A DNA stretch of 38,197 nt from Nocardiaceae bacterium (GTDB taxonomy: Bacteria > Actinomycetota > Actinomycetes > Mycobacteriales > Mycobacteriaceae). The notes under the pieces were generated by a model. That model saw nothing but the letters and a program-made list of their open reading frames with translations. It did not search any database and was not told where the DNA came from. The stretch lies in contig JAJFUQ010000131.1 of the NCBI GenBank assembly GCA_021372355.1, positions 1 to 38,197 on the forward strand, in the 5' to 3' direction. The stretch's first letter is position 1. Every line of letters begins with the position of its first letter. The translations under genes and the position numbers were made by a program. This document shows, in pieces, positions 1-9,117 of this stretch.

Positions 1-180
1 TCGAAGATTCGCGACGTCGGTCAGCGCTCGGATCAGCCGCAGGCGGCGAACATGTGAATCGTCGTAGCGGGTGCGGGTCTGGCCGACAGCCTCGCCGGGA
101 TGCAGAAGGCCCTCGCGCAAGTAGTACTTGATCGTCGCGACGCTCAGCCCGGACCGGGCCGCCAGTTCCGCCATCCACAT
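1..180 (-). CDS. MerR-family transcriptional regulator, N-terminal part (cut by window edge)
   Basis: Reading the minus strand from 180 gives about 60 residues with the MerR winged-helix layout: a helix-turn-helix beginning MAELAARSGLSVATIKYYL, then REGLLHPGE and the wing RTRYDDSHVRRLRLIRAL. The rest lies left of the window, so the effector-binding part and the ligand are unknown. ATG codons at 180 and 174 are in frame; 174 gives the more usual MerR N-terminus, and neither has a strong ribosome-binding site. The gene is divergent from an MFS exporter starting at 261, with an inverted-repeat operator in the gap. This is the usual arrangement of a drug-responsive regulator controlling its own exporter; that regulatory link is inference. 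Confidence 0.85.
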   Translation of the reverse strand, partial: MWMAELAARSGLSVATIKYYLREGLLHPGEAVGQTRTRYDDSHVRRLRLIRALTDVANLR

Positions 181-207
181 CACACCATCTTGACATTAGA
201 TACATGA

Positions 208-242
208 ACTATCCAGTATTGGATATCCAAACTATCCAATAC
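208..242. promoter_or_regulatory. Candidate operator between the MerR regulator and the MFS exporter
   Basis: A perfect 10-bp inverted repeat, GTATTGGATA at 216-225 and TATCCAATAC at 233-242, is separated by 7 nt. The octamer ACTATCCA occurs as a direct repeat at 208-215 and 231-238, and TGGATATCCA (220-229) is itself palindromic. The repeats fill the short gap between divergent regulator and exporter genes and cover the outer in-frame ATG (204) of the exporter, which argues for the inner start at 261. MerR-type regulators commonly bind such dyads within a promoter; which protein binds here is inferred. Confidence 0.6.
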
Positions 243-260
243 GAACTTCCGGAGACGACC

Positions 261-1643
261 ATGTCCCGACGTACCCGCGCGATCATCGCGATCTGCACGG
301 CGGCGTTCCTCGCGTTCCTCGACACCACGATCGTGAACGTGAGCTTCCCGAACATCGCCGAGCACTTCCCTGACGCTTCGCGATCCGACCTCTCCTGGGT
401 GCTGGACGCCTACTTCATCGTCATCGCCGCGTTCCTGGTGCCCGCCGGCGAACTGGCCGATCGCCTCGGACGCAAGCGAGTCTTCCTCGCGGCGCTCGCC
501 GGATTCATCGTCACGTCGGTGCTGTGTGCAATCGCGCCGAGCTGGGAGTTCTTGGTCGGCGCGCGGGTGCTGCAAGGTGTCGCGGCGGCCGTCATCGCAC
601 CGGTTTCGCTCGCCCTCCTCTTGCCGGAGTTCTCCGCCGAGAAGCGGTCTGCGGGTGTCGGTATATGGGGCGCGGCTTCGGCGCTCGCGGCCGCATCCGG
701 ACCGCCGCTGGGCGGCCTGATCGTCGACGTCGCCGACTGGCGTTGGATCTTCCTCGTCAACATCCCGATCGGAATCGCGATCTACCTGATCGGGCGCAGC
801 GCGTTGGTCGAGTCCTCGGATGCGTCGACTCATCTGCCTGACTTCGTCGGCATCGCCGCGACCATCGGTGGTCTCGGCGCGCTCGCGCTCGGCATCGTCG
901 AGGGGGAGACCTGGGGTTGGGGGAGCCCGCGAATTGTCGGCTCGTTCATCGCCGCGGCCATCTTCCTCGCGGTCCTCGTCTACCGTTGCGCAACCCATCC
1001 GCAGCCGGTCATCAACCCGACCCTGCTCAAGGTTCAGAGCTTTCGTCGCGGCAGCATCGGGACGTTCTTCTTCGCCGTCGCGTTCTTCTCGATGATCCTG
1101 GGCAACATCCTGTTCCTGACCTCGGTGTGGCAGTACTCGGTGCTCGCAGCCGGTCTCGCCGTCGTTCCCGGACCGCTCGCCAGTACGTTCATCGCAGTCC
1201 CGGCCGGCAAGCTCGCCGACAAGTACGGACATCGCGTCGTGATCGTGCCCGGTGCGATCCTGTACGCGCTCGGCCTCGTCGTACTCCGCACGACGGACGC
1301 CGTTCCGGACTACCTCGGCACCTGGTTGCCGGGTCAGATTCTGATCGGTATCGGTATCGGACTTGCCTTCCCGACGCTCGGCGCCGCCTCGGTGCGCGAC
1401 CTCACGGCGACCGAGTTCGGTTCCGCGACCGCGGTGAACTCGGCGTTCCGGCAGTTCGGTGCGGTCGTCGGCACAGCCGTCGTCATTGCGATCATCGGCA
1501 CCCCGACATCGCTCGCAGAGGCGCTCACCGCTTCGGACCATGCGTACGACTTCGGTATCACCGCCGGATTGCTGTCAGGTGTGGCCGCGCTGTTCATCAC
1601 GCGGAAGGCTCCGGAGCGGGAGAAAGAGCTCGTCGCCGCCTAG
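261..1643 (+). CDS. MFS transporter, DHA2 (EmrB/QacA-like) family, probable drug exporter
   Basis: Predicted 460-residue inner-membrane proton-coupled efflux pump. The first membrane helix carries FLDTTIVNVSFPNI, the DHA2 signature near the N-terminus, and loop 2-3 carries the MFS motif GELADRLGRKR. Many hydrophobic helices follow to the end. ATG 261 was chosen because GGAG lies at 251-254 with a 6-nt spacer; the upstream ATG at 204 would add 19 polar residues encoded by the operator repeats. The gene is divergent from a MerR regulator, suggesting induction by a compound it exports. Its stop overlaps the stop of the convergent kinase gene (CTAG at 1640-1643). The substrate cannot be read from the sequence. 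Confidence 0.88.
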   Translation: MSRRTRAIIAICTAAFLAFLDTTIVNVSFPNIAEHFPDASRSDLSWVLDAYFIVIAAFLVPAGELADRLGRKRVFLAALAGFIVTSVLCAIAPSWEFLVGARVLQGVAAAVIAPVSLALLLPEFSAEKRSAGVGIWGAASALAAASGPPLGGLIVDVADWRWIFLVNIPIGIAIYLIGRSALVESSDASTHLPDFVGIAATIGGLGALALGIVEGETWGWGSPRIVGSFIAAAIFLAVLVYRCATHPQPVINPTLLKVQSFRRGSIGTFFFAVAFFSMILGNILFLTSVWQYSVLAAGLAVVPGPLASTFIAVPAGKLADKYGHRVVIVPGAILYALGLVVLRTTDAVPDYLGTWLPGQILIGIGIGLAFPTLGAASVRDLTATEFGSATAVNSAFRQFGAVVGTAVVIAIIGTPTSLAEALTASDHAYDFGITAGLLSGVAALFITRKAPEREKELVAA

Positions 1644-2200
1644 GTCCGCAACACCAGATCGGCCCGCTCGATCGTTCCGTTGACGAGGCACGCGTTGTCG
1701 AGGTCCTGCGCAACCTTGCGCCTGGCCTCGGCATCGGGTTTTCCACCCTGAACGTGCCGCGCGAACAGCCGTTCCCGGATGACGTCATCAGCGACGGCAA
1801 GGAACCAACAGGTGTCGAGCAGCGGCTTCACCGCGGGCCACAGCAGCAGGTAATTGCCCTCGGTGACGACGATGTCGCTGGTGATGGGCGGGCCGGGAAC
1901 CGGTTCGTGAACGTCTCGATCGTAGGTCGGCCAGCTGACGTGTTTTCCAGCCCGAAGATCGCGAAGCGCGGCCGTATAACCCGCCGCGTCGAACGTCTCC
2001 GGTGCGCCTTTGCGTCCGTCCAGATTTCGTCGAGACAGTTCGGAATTCGTGAAATGAAACCCATCCATCGGCGCGAGACCCGCGCCGATGAGTTCGGCCA
2101 GCCGACGCGCGAATGTCGACTTCCCGGACCCTGGCGGACCTGTGATGCCAATGATGTACACGAATCCCAAAGTAGTGACAACGAAACGAATTCGGCGCAT
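1640..2200 (-). CDS. P-loop nucleoside/pantothenate-type kinase family protein
   Basis: Cytoplasmic ATP-dependent small-molecule kinase of the uridine kinase / pantothenate kinase / YggC-like group. The Walker A loop GPPGSGKST sits at residues 21-29, followed by APMDGFHFTNSEL, the family's phospho-acceptor region. Further on are PTYDRDVHEPVPGP, the Walker B-like IVVTEGNYLLL, and the lid-like Arg-rich ERLFARHVQGGK. The protein is about 186 residues from ATG 2200, but no ribosome-binding site precedes that codon. GTG 2161, giving a start just before YIIGITGPPG, is equally plausible and would leave a small promoter gap. The substrate is unknown; sugar, nucleoside and pantothenate relatives share these motifs. 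It is convergent with the MFS gene. Confidence 0.75.
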   Translation of the reverse strand: MRRIRFVVTTLGFVYIIGITGPPGSGKSTFARRLAELIGAGLAPMDGFHFTNSELSRRNLDGRKGAPETFDAAGYTAALRDLRAGKHVSWPTYDRDVHEPVPGPPITSDIVVTEGNYLLLWPAVKPLLDTCWFLAVADDVIRERLFARHVQGGKPDAEARRKVAQDLDNACLVNGTIERADLVLRT

Positions 2201-2209
2201 AGTCGGTTA

Positions 2210-2407
2210 ATGGACGACTCCCTCAAAGCCCGGATACGGGTAAAGCTGCTGCGGCAGATTTCCGAGGATGGCGGCCGTCCGGTCAGTCAAGCCGAGACCG
2301 ACGACCCGCGTCTCCTCGCCGTTGCCGCTGACCTCGCCGCTCTCGACGATGCAGCCGACGATGACCCGGTTATCGAGGAGCTAGCGGCCCGCTACTGGGT
2401 TCCGTAG
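2210..2407 (+). CDS. Small acidic hypothetical protein
   Basis: A 65-residue ORF from ATG 2210 with an N-terminal basic helix (LKARIRVKLLRQISED) and a very acidic C-terminal half (DLAALDDAADDDP), ending ELAARYWVP. No family is recognised. It lies in the gap between the divergent kinase gene and the next MFS gene, where no other reading frame is convincing. There is no clear ribosome-binding site, so it would be leaderless or a chance ORF. Its composition looks like a soluble helical protein rather than a frame shadow, but support is limited. Confidence 0.4.
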   Translation: MDDSLKARIRVKLLRQISEDGGRPVSQAETDDPRLLAVAADLAALDDAADDDPVIEELAARYWVP

Positions 2408-2476
2408 GGAACATAAGGTCTGCCGGTTTGGTTGCACCCGTCAACGATTGTCGGACGGGTTGCTGGGGGTGACGCG

Positions 2477-3733
2477 GTGAGCAGGGTTTTCGCGGACCTG
2501 ACCCCCTTGCAGAATCACCACTACCGACGCCTGTGGTCCGCCGGAGTCATCACGACCATCGGCGCGCAGCTCACGATCGTCGCCGTCCCGGTCCAGATCT
2601 ACAACATCACGCACAACTCGGCATATGTCGGCCTCGCCGGCATCTTCGGTCTGGTGCCTCTCATCGCCTTCGGTTTGTGGGGCGGTGCACTTGCGGACGC
2701 GCTCGACCGCCGCAAGCTGATGCTCGTCACCACGACCGGACTCGTGGTGACCTCGATTCTGTTCTGGCTCCAGGCTGCGCTCGGCGTCGGGAACGTGTGG
2801 TTGTTGCTGACTCTGTTCGCAGTTCAGCAGGCATTCTTCGCGGTCAACCAACCGACGCGGGGCGCGATCATTCCGCGACTGCTCCCCGCCGAACAGCTGC
2901 CGGCCGCCAACTCGCTGAACTTCACGGTCATGAACGTTGGTGCGATCGCCGGTCCGCTGTTGGCGGGCGTGATGATCCCGGTCGTCGGACTGCAGACTCT
3001 CTACCTCGTCGATGCGATCGCCCTACTCGTGACCTTGTGGGCGACCGTTCTGTTGCCCCCGATTCCGCCGCTCGGTGAGGTTCAGCGCCCTGGCGTGCGC
3101 GCGGTTCTCGACGGGTTCCGCTACCTGACGACACAGCGAATTCTGCTGGCGTCCTTCGTCGTCGACATCATCGCGATGGTCGCGGGCATGCCACGCGCGT
3201 TGTTCCCACAGATCGCGAGCGAGACGTTCGGAGACAATGGCCTGGCCTTGGGCCTTTTGTTCGCGGGTATCGCGATCGGTGCCGTCATCGGCGGCGTCTT
3301 CTCGGGCTGGCTTCCGAGAGTCGAACGCCAAGGCCTGATGGTCATCGTGTCGATCGTGGTGTGGGGCCTGGCGATGACGGGCTTCGGCGTGGTGGTGGCC
3401 CTGTCGCACGGCGGCTTCTTGTGGCTCGAAGTCGCGTTGCTGGCTCTCGGTGGAGCTGCTGACATGTTTTCGGCGGCCATGCGATCGACGATGCTGCAGA
3501 CGGTCGCCACCGACGAAATGCGCGGCCGCCTCCAAGGCGTGTTCCTCGTCGTCGTCGCGGGTGGACCACGCCTCGGCGACGCCGCGCACGGTGCGGCGGC
3601 AGTGATGGTCGGAACCGCCACCGCAGCCGCCGGGGGAGGCGTGCTGGTGATCATCGGAATGGTGGTCGCAGTGTTCGCGTTCCCGGCGTTCGTGCGGTAC
3701 CGCGTGAACCGGGACGTCGTGGAGGTTGTCTGA
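2477..3733 (+). CDS. MFS transporter, EntS-like (MFS_3) exporter
   Basis: Predicted 418-residue inner-membrane exporter. The N-terminus FADLTPLQNHHYRRLWSAG and the following helix (TTIGAQLTIVAVPVQIY) are typical of the EntS / MFS_3 group, which includes enterobactin and macrolide exporters. The loop 2-3 motif appears as GGALADALDRRKLM. Near the end, ATDEMRGRLQGVFLVVVAGGPRLGD is the conserved family segment. GTG 2477 was chosen because GGGGG at 2465-2469 is 7 nt upstream; a TTG at 2432 would add 15 residues. A strong hairpin with a T-run follows the stop. The substrate is unknown and no siderophore genes are nearby. Confidence 0.88.
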   Translation: MSRVFADLTPLQNHHYRRLWSAGVITTIGAQLTIVAVPVQIYNITHNSAYVGLAGIFGLVPLIAFGLWGGALADALDRRKLMLVTTTGLVVTSILFWLQAALGVGNVWLLLTLFAVQQAFFAVNQPTRGAIIPRLLPAEQLPAANSLNFTVMNVGAIAGPLLAGVMIPVVGLQTLYLVDAIALLVTLWATVLLPPIPPLGEVQRPGVRAVLDGFRYLTTQRILLASFVVDIIAMVAGMPRALFPQIASETFGDNGLALGLLFAGIAIGAVIGGVFSGWLPRVERQGLMVIVSIVVWGLAMTGFGVVVALSHGGFLWLEVALLALGGAADMFSAAMRSTMLQTVATDEMRGRLQGVFLVVVAGGPRLGDAAHGAAAVMVGTATAAAGGGVLVIIGMVVAVFAFPAFVRYRVNRDVVEVV

Positions 3734-3760
3734 GCCGGGGGCCAATGTCTCTCGAAGATT

Positions 3761-3801
3761 GCCTTGTACAAAACTGCAGTTTCGTACAAGGCTCCTTTTT
3801 T
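3761..3801 (+). terminator. Rho-independent terminator after the EntS-like exporter
   Basis: GCCTTGTAC (3761-3769) pairs perfectly with GTACAAGGC (3784-3792). The interior AAACTGCAGTTT is also self-complementary, giving a long stem broken by one A-C mismatch. It is followed by TCC and six Ts (3796-3801) on the plus strand, so it serves the MFS gene rather than the convergent peptidase gene. Confidence 0.9.
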
Positions 3802-3821
3802 GAGAATGGTCACCCCGCGCC

Positions 3822-5129
3822 TCAGAGCTTCGGTAGATCCTTGCGATCCAGCCACTTCTCCCAGAAGCTTTTGAGCGAGTCTTTCGAATAGTTCGCCGCG
3901 AGCCGCTTGAAGTCGGCCGATGTCACCGTCGAATGCCGGTTCTTCTTCGTCCATTCGCGGACGAGTTCGAAGAACTTCTTGGAGCCGAGCTCCAGCCGCA
4001 AGGCGTGGAGCAGGATCGCCCCGCGCTTGTAGATGCGGTCGTCGAACATGTGCTTCGGGCCCGGGTCGCCGAGGACGATGTCCTGGGGGAGCCGCGCCAG
4101 CGATGCCCGCGCCGACTTCGCGAGAACGTCCGCGGTCGAGCCGCCCGACTCCTCCGACCACAACCACTCGGCGTAGCAGGCGAAACCCTCGTGGAGCCAG
4201 ATGTCGGACCACTGTCGCGACGTGACGCTGTTGCCGAACCACTGGTGCGCGAGTTCGTGCGCGATCAGCCGTTCCCAGCCACGGCGTCCGTCGCAGTGAT
4301 TCGCCCCGAAGACGGAGATGCCTTGGGCCTCGACCGGGATCTCGAGCTCGTCTTCGGTGACGACCACCGTGTAGCTGTCCAGCGGAAACGGCCCGAAGAG
4401 CTTGGTGAAGGTCTTCATCATCTTCGGCTGACGCGCGAAATCGTGGTCGAAGACCTTGCGCAGCCGCGGCGGAATGACGCCGTACATCGGGACGTCACCC
4501 TTGTCCATCTGGTGCCGCGTATACCGGCCGATCTGCACCGTTGCGAGGTAACTCGAGGTCGGTTCGTTCAGTTCGTACACCCAGGTGCGCTGACTCGCCT
4601 TCGTCCGCGTGCTCTTGAGCTTGCCGTTCGCGAGCGCGTAGTACGGGCTGTCAGTGGTGAGAGTGATCCGATATTTCGCTTTCGAACTCGGGTGGTCGTT
4701 GCACGGGAACCACGACGCGGCGCCGTTGGGTTGGCTCGCGACGATGACGCCTTCGGTCAGCTCATCCCAACCGACGGGGCCCCACGGCCCGTTGATCGGC
4801 TTGGGGGTGCCCGCGTAGTTGACCTGAACGTTCAGCGCTTCGCCGGTCGAGCGCTTGTTCTTGAGAACGATGCGCAACTTCCCCGCGCGGTGCACGAAGC
4901 GCTCCGGCCGTTTGTCGTTGACGATGACCTTCGAAACCGTGAGGTGCGTCGAAAGATCGAACGAGAACTTGTCCCGCGACTCGGTCGCATACCCCTCGAT
5001 GAGTGCGGTACCCGCGATGCGATTCGACGACATCTTGTACTCGATGTCCAGGTCGTAGCGAGAGACCCGATAACCGCGGTTGCCGTTCTGCGGAAGGTAC
5101 TTGTCGAGGGGAGCGTCTTCGGCCGACAT
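3822..5129 (-). CDS. M1-family zinc metallopeptidase (aminopeptidase N-like)
   Basis: A 435-residue zinc aminopeptidase of the short actinobacterial M1 type. The zinc site HELAH is at residues 291-295 and the third ligand Glu314 is in WLHEGFA, 18 residues after the last His. The catalytic-type Tyr367 is in DRIYKRGA. The exopeptidase GAMEN motif is replaced by EAQGISVFG (267-275), as in some short M1 proteins. An N-terminal beta-rich domain precedes the catalytic domain; no signal peptide is visible, so it is probably cytosolic. ATG 5129 overlaps the TGA of the upstream NRPS by one base (TGATG), with GTGGGTGG just before it, so translation is probably coupled. An ORF extending further upstream is only read-through in the NRPS region. 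Confidence 0.92.
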   Translation of the reverse strand: MSAEDAPLDKYLPQNGNRGYRVSRYDLDIEYKMSSNRIAGTALIEGYATESRDKFSFDLSTHLTVSKVIVNDKRPERFVHRAGKLRIVLKNKRSTGEALNVQVNYAGTPKPINGPWGPVGWDELTEGVIVASQPNGAASWFPCNDHPSSKAKYRITLTTDSPYYALANGKLKSTRTKASQRTWVYELNEPTSSYLATVQIGRYTRHQMDKGDVPMYGVIPPRLRKVFDHDFARQPKMMKTFTKLFGPFPLDSYTVVVTEDELEIPVEAQGISVFGANHCDGRRGWERLIAHELAHQWFGNSVTSRQWSDIWLHEGFACYAEWLWSEESGGSTADVLAKSARASLARLPQDIVLGDPGPKHMFDDRIYKRGAILLHALRLELGSKKFFELVREWTKKNRHSTVTSADFKRLAANYSKDSLKSFWEKWLDRKDLPKL

Positions 5130-8100
5130 CACGCCACCCACGGTGCGATCGGGTTGCCCTGCCAGCGCGTCGACGCCGGAACGGTGTCGCCACGGAGGAC
5201 GAGCGAAGCCGGGCCGACGGTCGCGCCGGACTCGATGACCGATGCCGGAAGCACCACGCCGTGCGGTCCGAGAGTGGCACCTGCACGCAGGGTCACCGAG
5301 TCGACCGCCATGATTCGGTCGTGGAAGAGATGGGTCTGCACCACGCATCCGCGATCGACGTTCGAGCCGGCTTCCAGAGTCACGAGATCAGCTTCGGGCA
5401 GCCAGTAGCTTTCGCACCACACCCCGCGCCCGATCCGCGCGCCGAGCAGGCGAAGCCAGACGTTGAGGACGCCGGTTCCCGTTGCGGCATTCGCAAACCA
5501 CACTGCCGCAACGGTTTCAACGAACGTGTCGGCGATCTCGTTGCGCCAGACGAAGGCACTCCACAGTGGACGCTCGGTCGGTTTGATGCGCCCCACGAGC
5601 AACCACTTCGCGATGACCGTGACGACTCCGGCGACGAGGCCCGCCGCGCCGAGAACGACGCCGCTGAGGAGTGCTGCCACCGCGATTCCCAGCGTCGTCG
5701 CGAGCGAGGCGAGCGCAGTCAGAACCGCGATTCCGATCGCATACGAGATCATCACCGGGATGATCCGCATCGTCTCGACGGCGCCGCGGATGGTCTTGAG
5801 CCACAGGGGCGGCGCGTACGTTCGCCGGTCGTGGCCTGCACCGGTCCTGCGGCGCAGGCGCACCGGCGGACTGCCGAGCCACGACGATCCAGCCTTCGCC
5901 TTCGACGGCGCGCTCGACAGGACGGCGACGAGTCCGTTCTTCGGGACTTTGCGACCTGGTGCCGCAATGCCTGAGTTGCCGAGGAAGGCGCGCTTTCCGA
6001 TCTTCGCCTCGCCGACGTACATCCAGCCGCCGCCGAGTTCGTAGCTCGCGACCATCGTGTCGTCGGCGAGGAATGCGCCATCGCTGATGGTTGTGAACTT
6101 GGGGATCACCAGCGCGGTCGAGATCTCGGTGTTCTTGCCGACCCGCGCGCCGAGAAGACGCAGCCATACCGGGGTGAAGAGGCTCGAGTACAGCGGGAAC
6201 AGGTACGTCCGTGCCAGATCCATGATTCGTTCGGTAGCCCAGATCTGCCAGCCGATGCGGCTGCGCACCGGATGGTGGCCGGCAGTGATTCCGTTCGACA
6301 ACAGGCGAACGCAGATGATGATGAGAATCGCGAGCACGCCGAAACTGACCACCGCCGCGATCGGGGTGAACGGCACGAGTGCGGTCACCGCGTCCCACAG
6401 CGTCGGGGCGTCTCCGATGGCCCACGCGAGAACCCCGAGGCCGGCACCCAGCGCGATCATCGGCAGGGCCGAGATCATTACCGACATCAGCGCGAACGCC
6501 AGCACCCAACGACGGGCAAGCGGTGGTCGCTGGCCGGGCCACGTCACCGATTTCGTCTTGCCGTGCTTCACCGCGGGCGAGCCGGCCCAGTGCTGTCCGT
6601 CCGGAATCGCTCCGAGCACGGCGGACGCAGGTTCCACGACGACGCCGGTCCCGATGTCGGTGCCCGGCAGAAGCGTCGAACGCGATCCGATGACGGAGCC
6701 CGCACCGACCTTGATGCGACCGACGTGCAGGATGTCACCGTCGAGCCAGTAACCCGACAGGTCGACCTCGGGCTCGATCGCGCTGCCTTCACCGAGTTCG
6801 AGGAATCCGGTCACCGGAGGGAGAGTGTGGAGGTCGACCCCGCGGCCGATCTTCGCACCCAGAGCGCGCGCGAACACGGCCATCCACGGTGCCCCGGAGA
6901 GGTTCTCCGCACCGCTGGCTTCGATCAATCGCTGGGCCGCCCACAGTCGGAGATGAACACTTCCGCCGCGTTGGTAGTCACCCGGTTCGAGCCCGAGAAG
7001 CAGCGCTCGACTGCCGAGCACCGCGATGATCATGCGTCCCACCGGGGTCACGAAGACGGCGAACGCCAGCGCCGTCCACAGCCACGAGATCGACGGCAGC
7101 CAGGGCACCGGATGAATCGCTTCGGCCACTCCGCTGATTACGGCGAGCCAGGTGAGCCATTGCAGACCGGTCAGTGTCTGCAACGGAAGCAGTGCGAGCG
7201 CCTGAACCACGCGAGCCCGCGTCGGTGTCGGGGTGACGGTTCGCGGCTCTGCCGGTGCCGTCGGGCGCATGCCCTCGAGTCGTTCGGTGAGAGAACCGAG
7301 GCGCGGGTGGTCGTACAAGTCGGCGACGGCGACGTGTGGAAACCGGGCACGAAGCTTGGACACGAGTCGGGCGGCCGCGAGGGAGCCGCCACCCAGGTGG
7401 AAGAAGTCGTCGTCCAGTCCGAGTCCCGACGTGCCCAGAACGTCGTTCCACTGCTGGGCGATCCACGCCGGAGTACCGGTGAGTTCGGACGAGTCGTCGG
7501 CACTGCCCGGCGGTGGCCAGGGCAGCGCGGCGCGGTCGACCTTCCCGGACGTGCGGACGGGCAGTTCGTCGAGTACGACCAGTCGGGGAACGAGCGCTTG
7601 CGGAAGCAGTGTGGCAAGACCGGCGCGCGCGGCCTCGAGATCGAACGCTTCGTCGGCCGCGAGATAACCGACGAGCACTGGTGCTCCGGCCGGAGTCGTG
7701 CGAACGGTCGCCGCAGCGGCGTGCACGCCCGGAAGCGAACGCAGCGCGGCGTCGATCTCGCCGAGTTCGACGCGGCGGCCGCCGATTTTCACCTGATCGT
7801 CCACGCGGCCCACGAAGGAAAGCCCGTCGTCGGTCAGACGGACCATGTCGCCGCTGCGGTATGCGCGTGCCCAGCCGAGTTTCGGTGCGGGAGCGTACTT
7901 CTCGGCGTCCTTCTCGGGATCGAGATAGCGGGCCAGGCCGATACCGCCGATGACGAGCTCGCCCGGTTCTCCCGGCGCCACAGGTGCGCCGCTCTCGTCG
8001 ACGACCGCGAGGTCCCAGCCGTCGAGCGGATAACCGATCGACACGGGTCCGGCGCCGGTCATGCGGGTACCGCACGCGACGACGGTCGTTTCCGTCGGGC

Positions 8101-9064
8101 CGTAGGTGTTCCACACTTCGCGACCATCGCTGCACAATCGTGCCGCGAGTTCCGGAGGGCACGCTTCGCCGCCGAAGATCAGAAGTCGAACTGAATCCAG
8201 TGCCTCCTCCGGCCACAGTGCGGCCAGGGTCGGCACGGTCGAGATGATGGTGACCGAGTGCGCAACGAGCCACGGCCCCAGGTCCGTTCCGCTGCGCACA
8301 AGCGCGCGGGGAGCCGGCACGAGGCAGGCGCCGTGGCGCCACGCGAGCCACATTTCCTCGCACGAGGCGTCGAACCCCACGGACAGGCCGGCGAGCACGC
8401 GGTCGCCGGGCCCGATCGGTTCGTCCTGGAGGAACATCCGGGCTTCGGCGTCGACGAAGGCGGCGGCGTTGCGGTGCGTCACCGCGACACCCTTCGGCCG
8501 GCCGGTCGAACCGGAGGTGAAGATGACCCACGCGTCGAAATCCGGCGTGGGCGGACGGGTCCGTCCGTAGCGCCGTGGCCGTGACGTGCTGATGCCCTTG
8601 GCCGTGATGATCGCTCGGCACTCGGCTTCTTCGAAGATCATCTCAGCGCGCTCGATCGGGTCATCGGCGTCGACCGGAACGTATGAACCACCTGCGGCGA
8701 GAACGCAGAGAATCGACAGGTAGAGCGCGTTCCGGCCGGATGGCATCCGGATGCCGACACGATCGCCGGCGCGGACGCCCTTGCGGTCGAGCCAGCGAAC
8801 GCCGTCCTCGATGTGCTCGATCATCTCGCGATAGGTGAGCGTCTGTTCGCCGTCGTCGAGTGCCGGCGCGTCGGGGTAGATCGTCGCCGTCGTGTGGAGG
8901 ATGTCGATCAGCGTGCGGGCTGCGGGCGCGCGGTGGGACCGCAGGAGTTCGCTCGGCACGACGAGCGTTGAGGCTTCGGCCACCTCAGGTGTGACGGGCA
9001 TGAATGTGGTTATCCCACGCTCTCGGGAGTGTCTCGGGGAGGCCGGGGCCGGGGTGTTGGTCAC
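5129..9064 (-). CDS. Pls/PosA-type membrane NRPS (adenylation - carrier - membrane/beta-helix C-terminus)
   Basis: A 1311-residue single-module synthetase resembling the epsilon-poly-L-lysine synthetase (Pls) / PosA family. The adenylation domain spans about 50-520: FTSGSTGRPKG (182-192), FDASCEEMW, YGPTE (321-325), YRSGD, GRVDDQVKIGGRRVELGEI and the catalytic Lys508 in RTSGKVD. The carrier domain follows, with phosphopantetheine Ser561 in FFHLGGGSL. The remainder has membrane helices (from about 635) alternating with hexapeptide-type segments such as GRIKVGAGSVIGSRSTLLPG, the arrangement that replaces a condensation domain in Pls. GTG 9064 has no good ribosome-binding site; ATG 9001 (MPVTPEVAEA) is an alternative. 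The amino-acid substrate cannot be deduced reliably. It is coupled to an M1 aminopeptidase and preceded by a flavin reductase. Confidence 0.9.
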   Translation of the reverse strand: MTNTPAPASPRHSRERGITTFMPVTPEVAEASTLVVPSELLRSHRAPAARTLIDILHTTATIYPDAPALDDGEQTLTYREMIEHIEDGVRWLDRKGVRAGDRVGIRMPSGRNALYLSILCVLAAGGSYVPVDADDPIERAEMIFEEAECRAIITAKGISTSRPRRYGRTRPPTPDFDAWVIFTSGSTGRPKGVAVTHRNAAAFVDAEARMFLQDEPIGPGDRVLAGLSVGFDASCEEMWLAWRHGACLVPAPRALVRSGTDLGPWLVAHSVTIISTVPTLAALWPEEALDSVRLLIFGGEACPPELAARLCSDGREVWNTYGPTETTVVACGTRMTGAGPVSIGYPLDGWDLAVVDESGAPVAPGEPGELVIGGIGLARYLDPEKDAEKYAPAPKLGWARAYRSGDMVRLTDDGLSFVGRVDDQVKIGGRRVELGEIDAALRSLPGVHAAAATVRTTPAGAPVLVGYLAADEAFDLEAARAGLATLLPQALVPRLVVLDELPVRTSGKVDRAALPWPPPGSADDSSELTGTPAWIAQQWNDVLGTSGLGLDDDFFHLGGGSLAAARLVSKLRARFPHVAVADLYDHPRLGSLTERLEGMRPTAPAEPRTVTPTPTRARVVQALALLPLQTLTGLQWLTWLAVISGVAEAIHPVPWLPSISWLWTALAFAVFVTPVGRMIIAVLGSRALLLGLEPGDYQRGGSVHLRLWAAQRLIEASGAENLSGAPWMAVFARALGAKIGRGVDLHTLPPVTGFLELGEGSAIEPEVDLSGYWLDGDILHVGRIKVGAGSVIGSRSTLLPGTDIGTGVVVEPASAVLGAIPDGQHWAGSPAVKHGKTKSVTWPGQRPPLARRWVLAFALMSVMISALPMIALGAGLGVLAWAIGDAPTLWDAVTALVPFTPIAAVVSFGVLAILIIICVRLLSNGITAGHHPVRSRIGWQIWATERIMDLARTYLFPLYSSLFTPVWLRLLGARVGKNTEISTALVIPKFTTISDGAFLADDTMVASYELGGGWMYVGEAKIGKRAFLGNSGIAAPGRKVPKNGLVAVLSSAPSKAKAGSSWLGSPPVRLRRRTGAGHDRRTYAPPLWLKTIRGAVETMRIIPVMISYAIGIAVLTALASLATTLGIAVAALLSGVVLGAAGLVAGVVTVIAKWLLVGRIKPTERPLWSAFVWRNEIADTFVETVAAVWFANAATGTGVLNVWLRLLGARIGRGVWCESYWLPEADLVTLEAGSNVDRGCVVQTHLFHDRIMAVDSVTLRAGATLGPHGVVLPASVIESGATVGPASLVLRGDTVPASTRWQGNPIAPWVA

Positions 9065-9117
9065 AGTGACCGGAGGTGCACAAGTGGTGAAAATTCACTT
9101 TCAGTGACCTTTGACGG

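Noticed and set aside
180..1541. Long minus-strand ORF (453 aa) opposite the DHA2 exporter
   Set aside because: Extremely Arg/Asp/Glu-rich translation without hydrophobic core; a shadow of the plus-strand membrane protein in high-GC DNA.
9085..9115. TGAAAATTCACTTTCA upstream of the Pls-like gene, resembling a Zur-type box
   Set aside because: Only a loose dyad; the match is too weak, and no zinc-related gene lies directly downstream.
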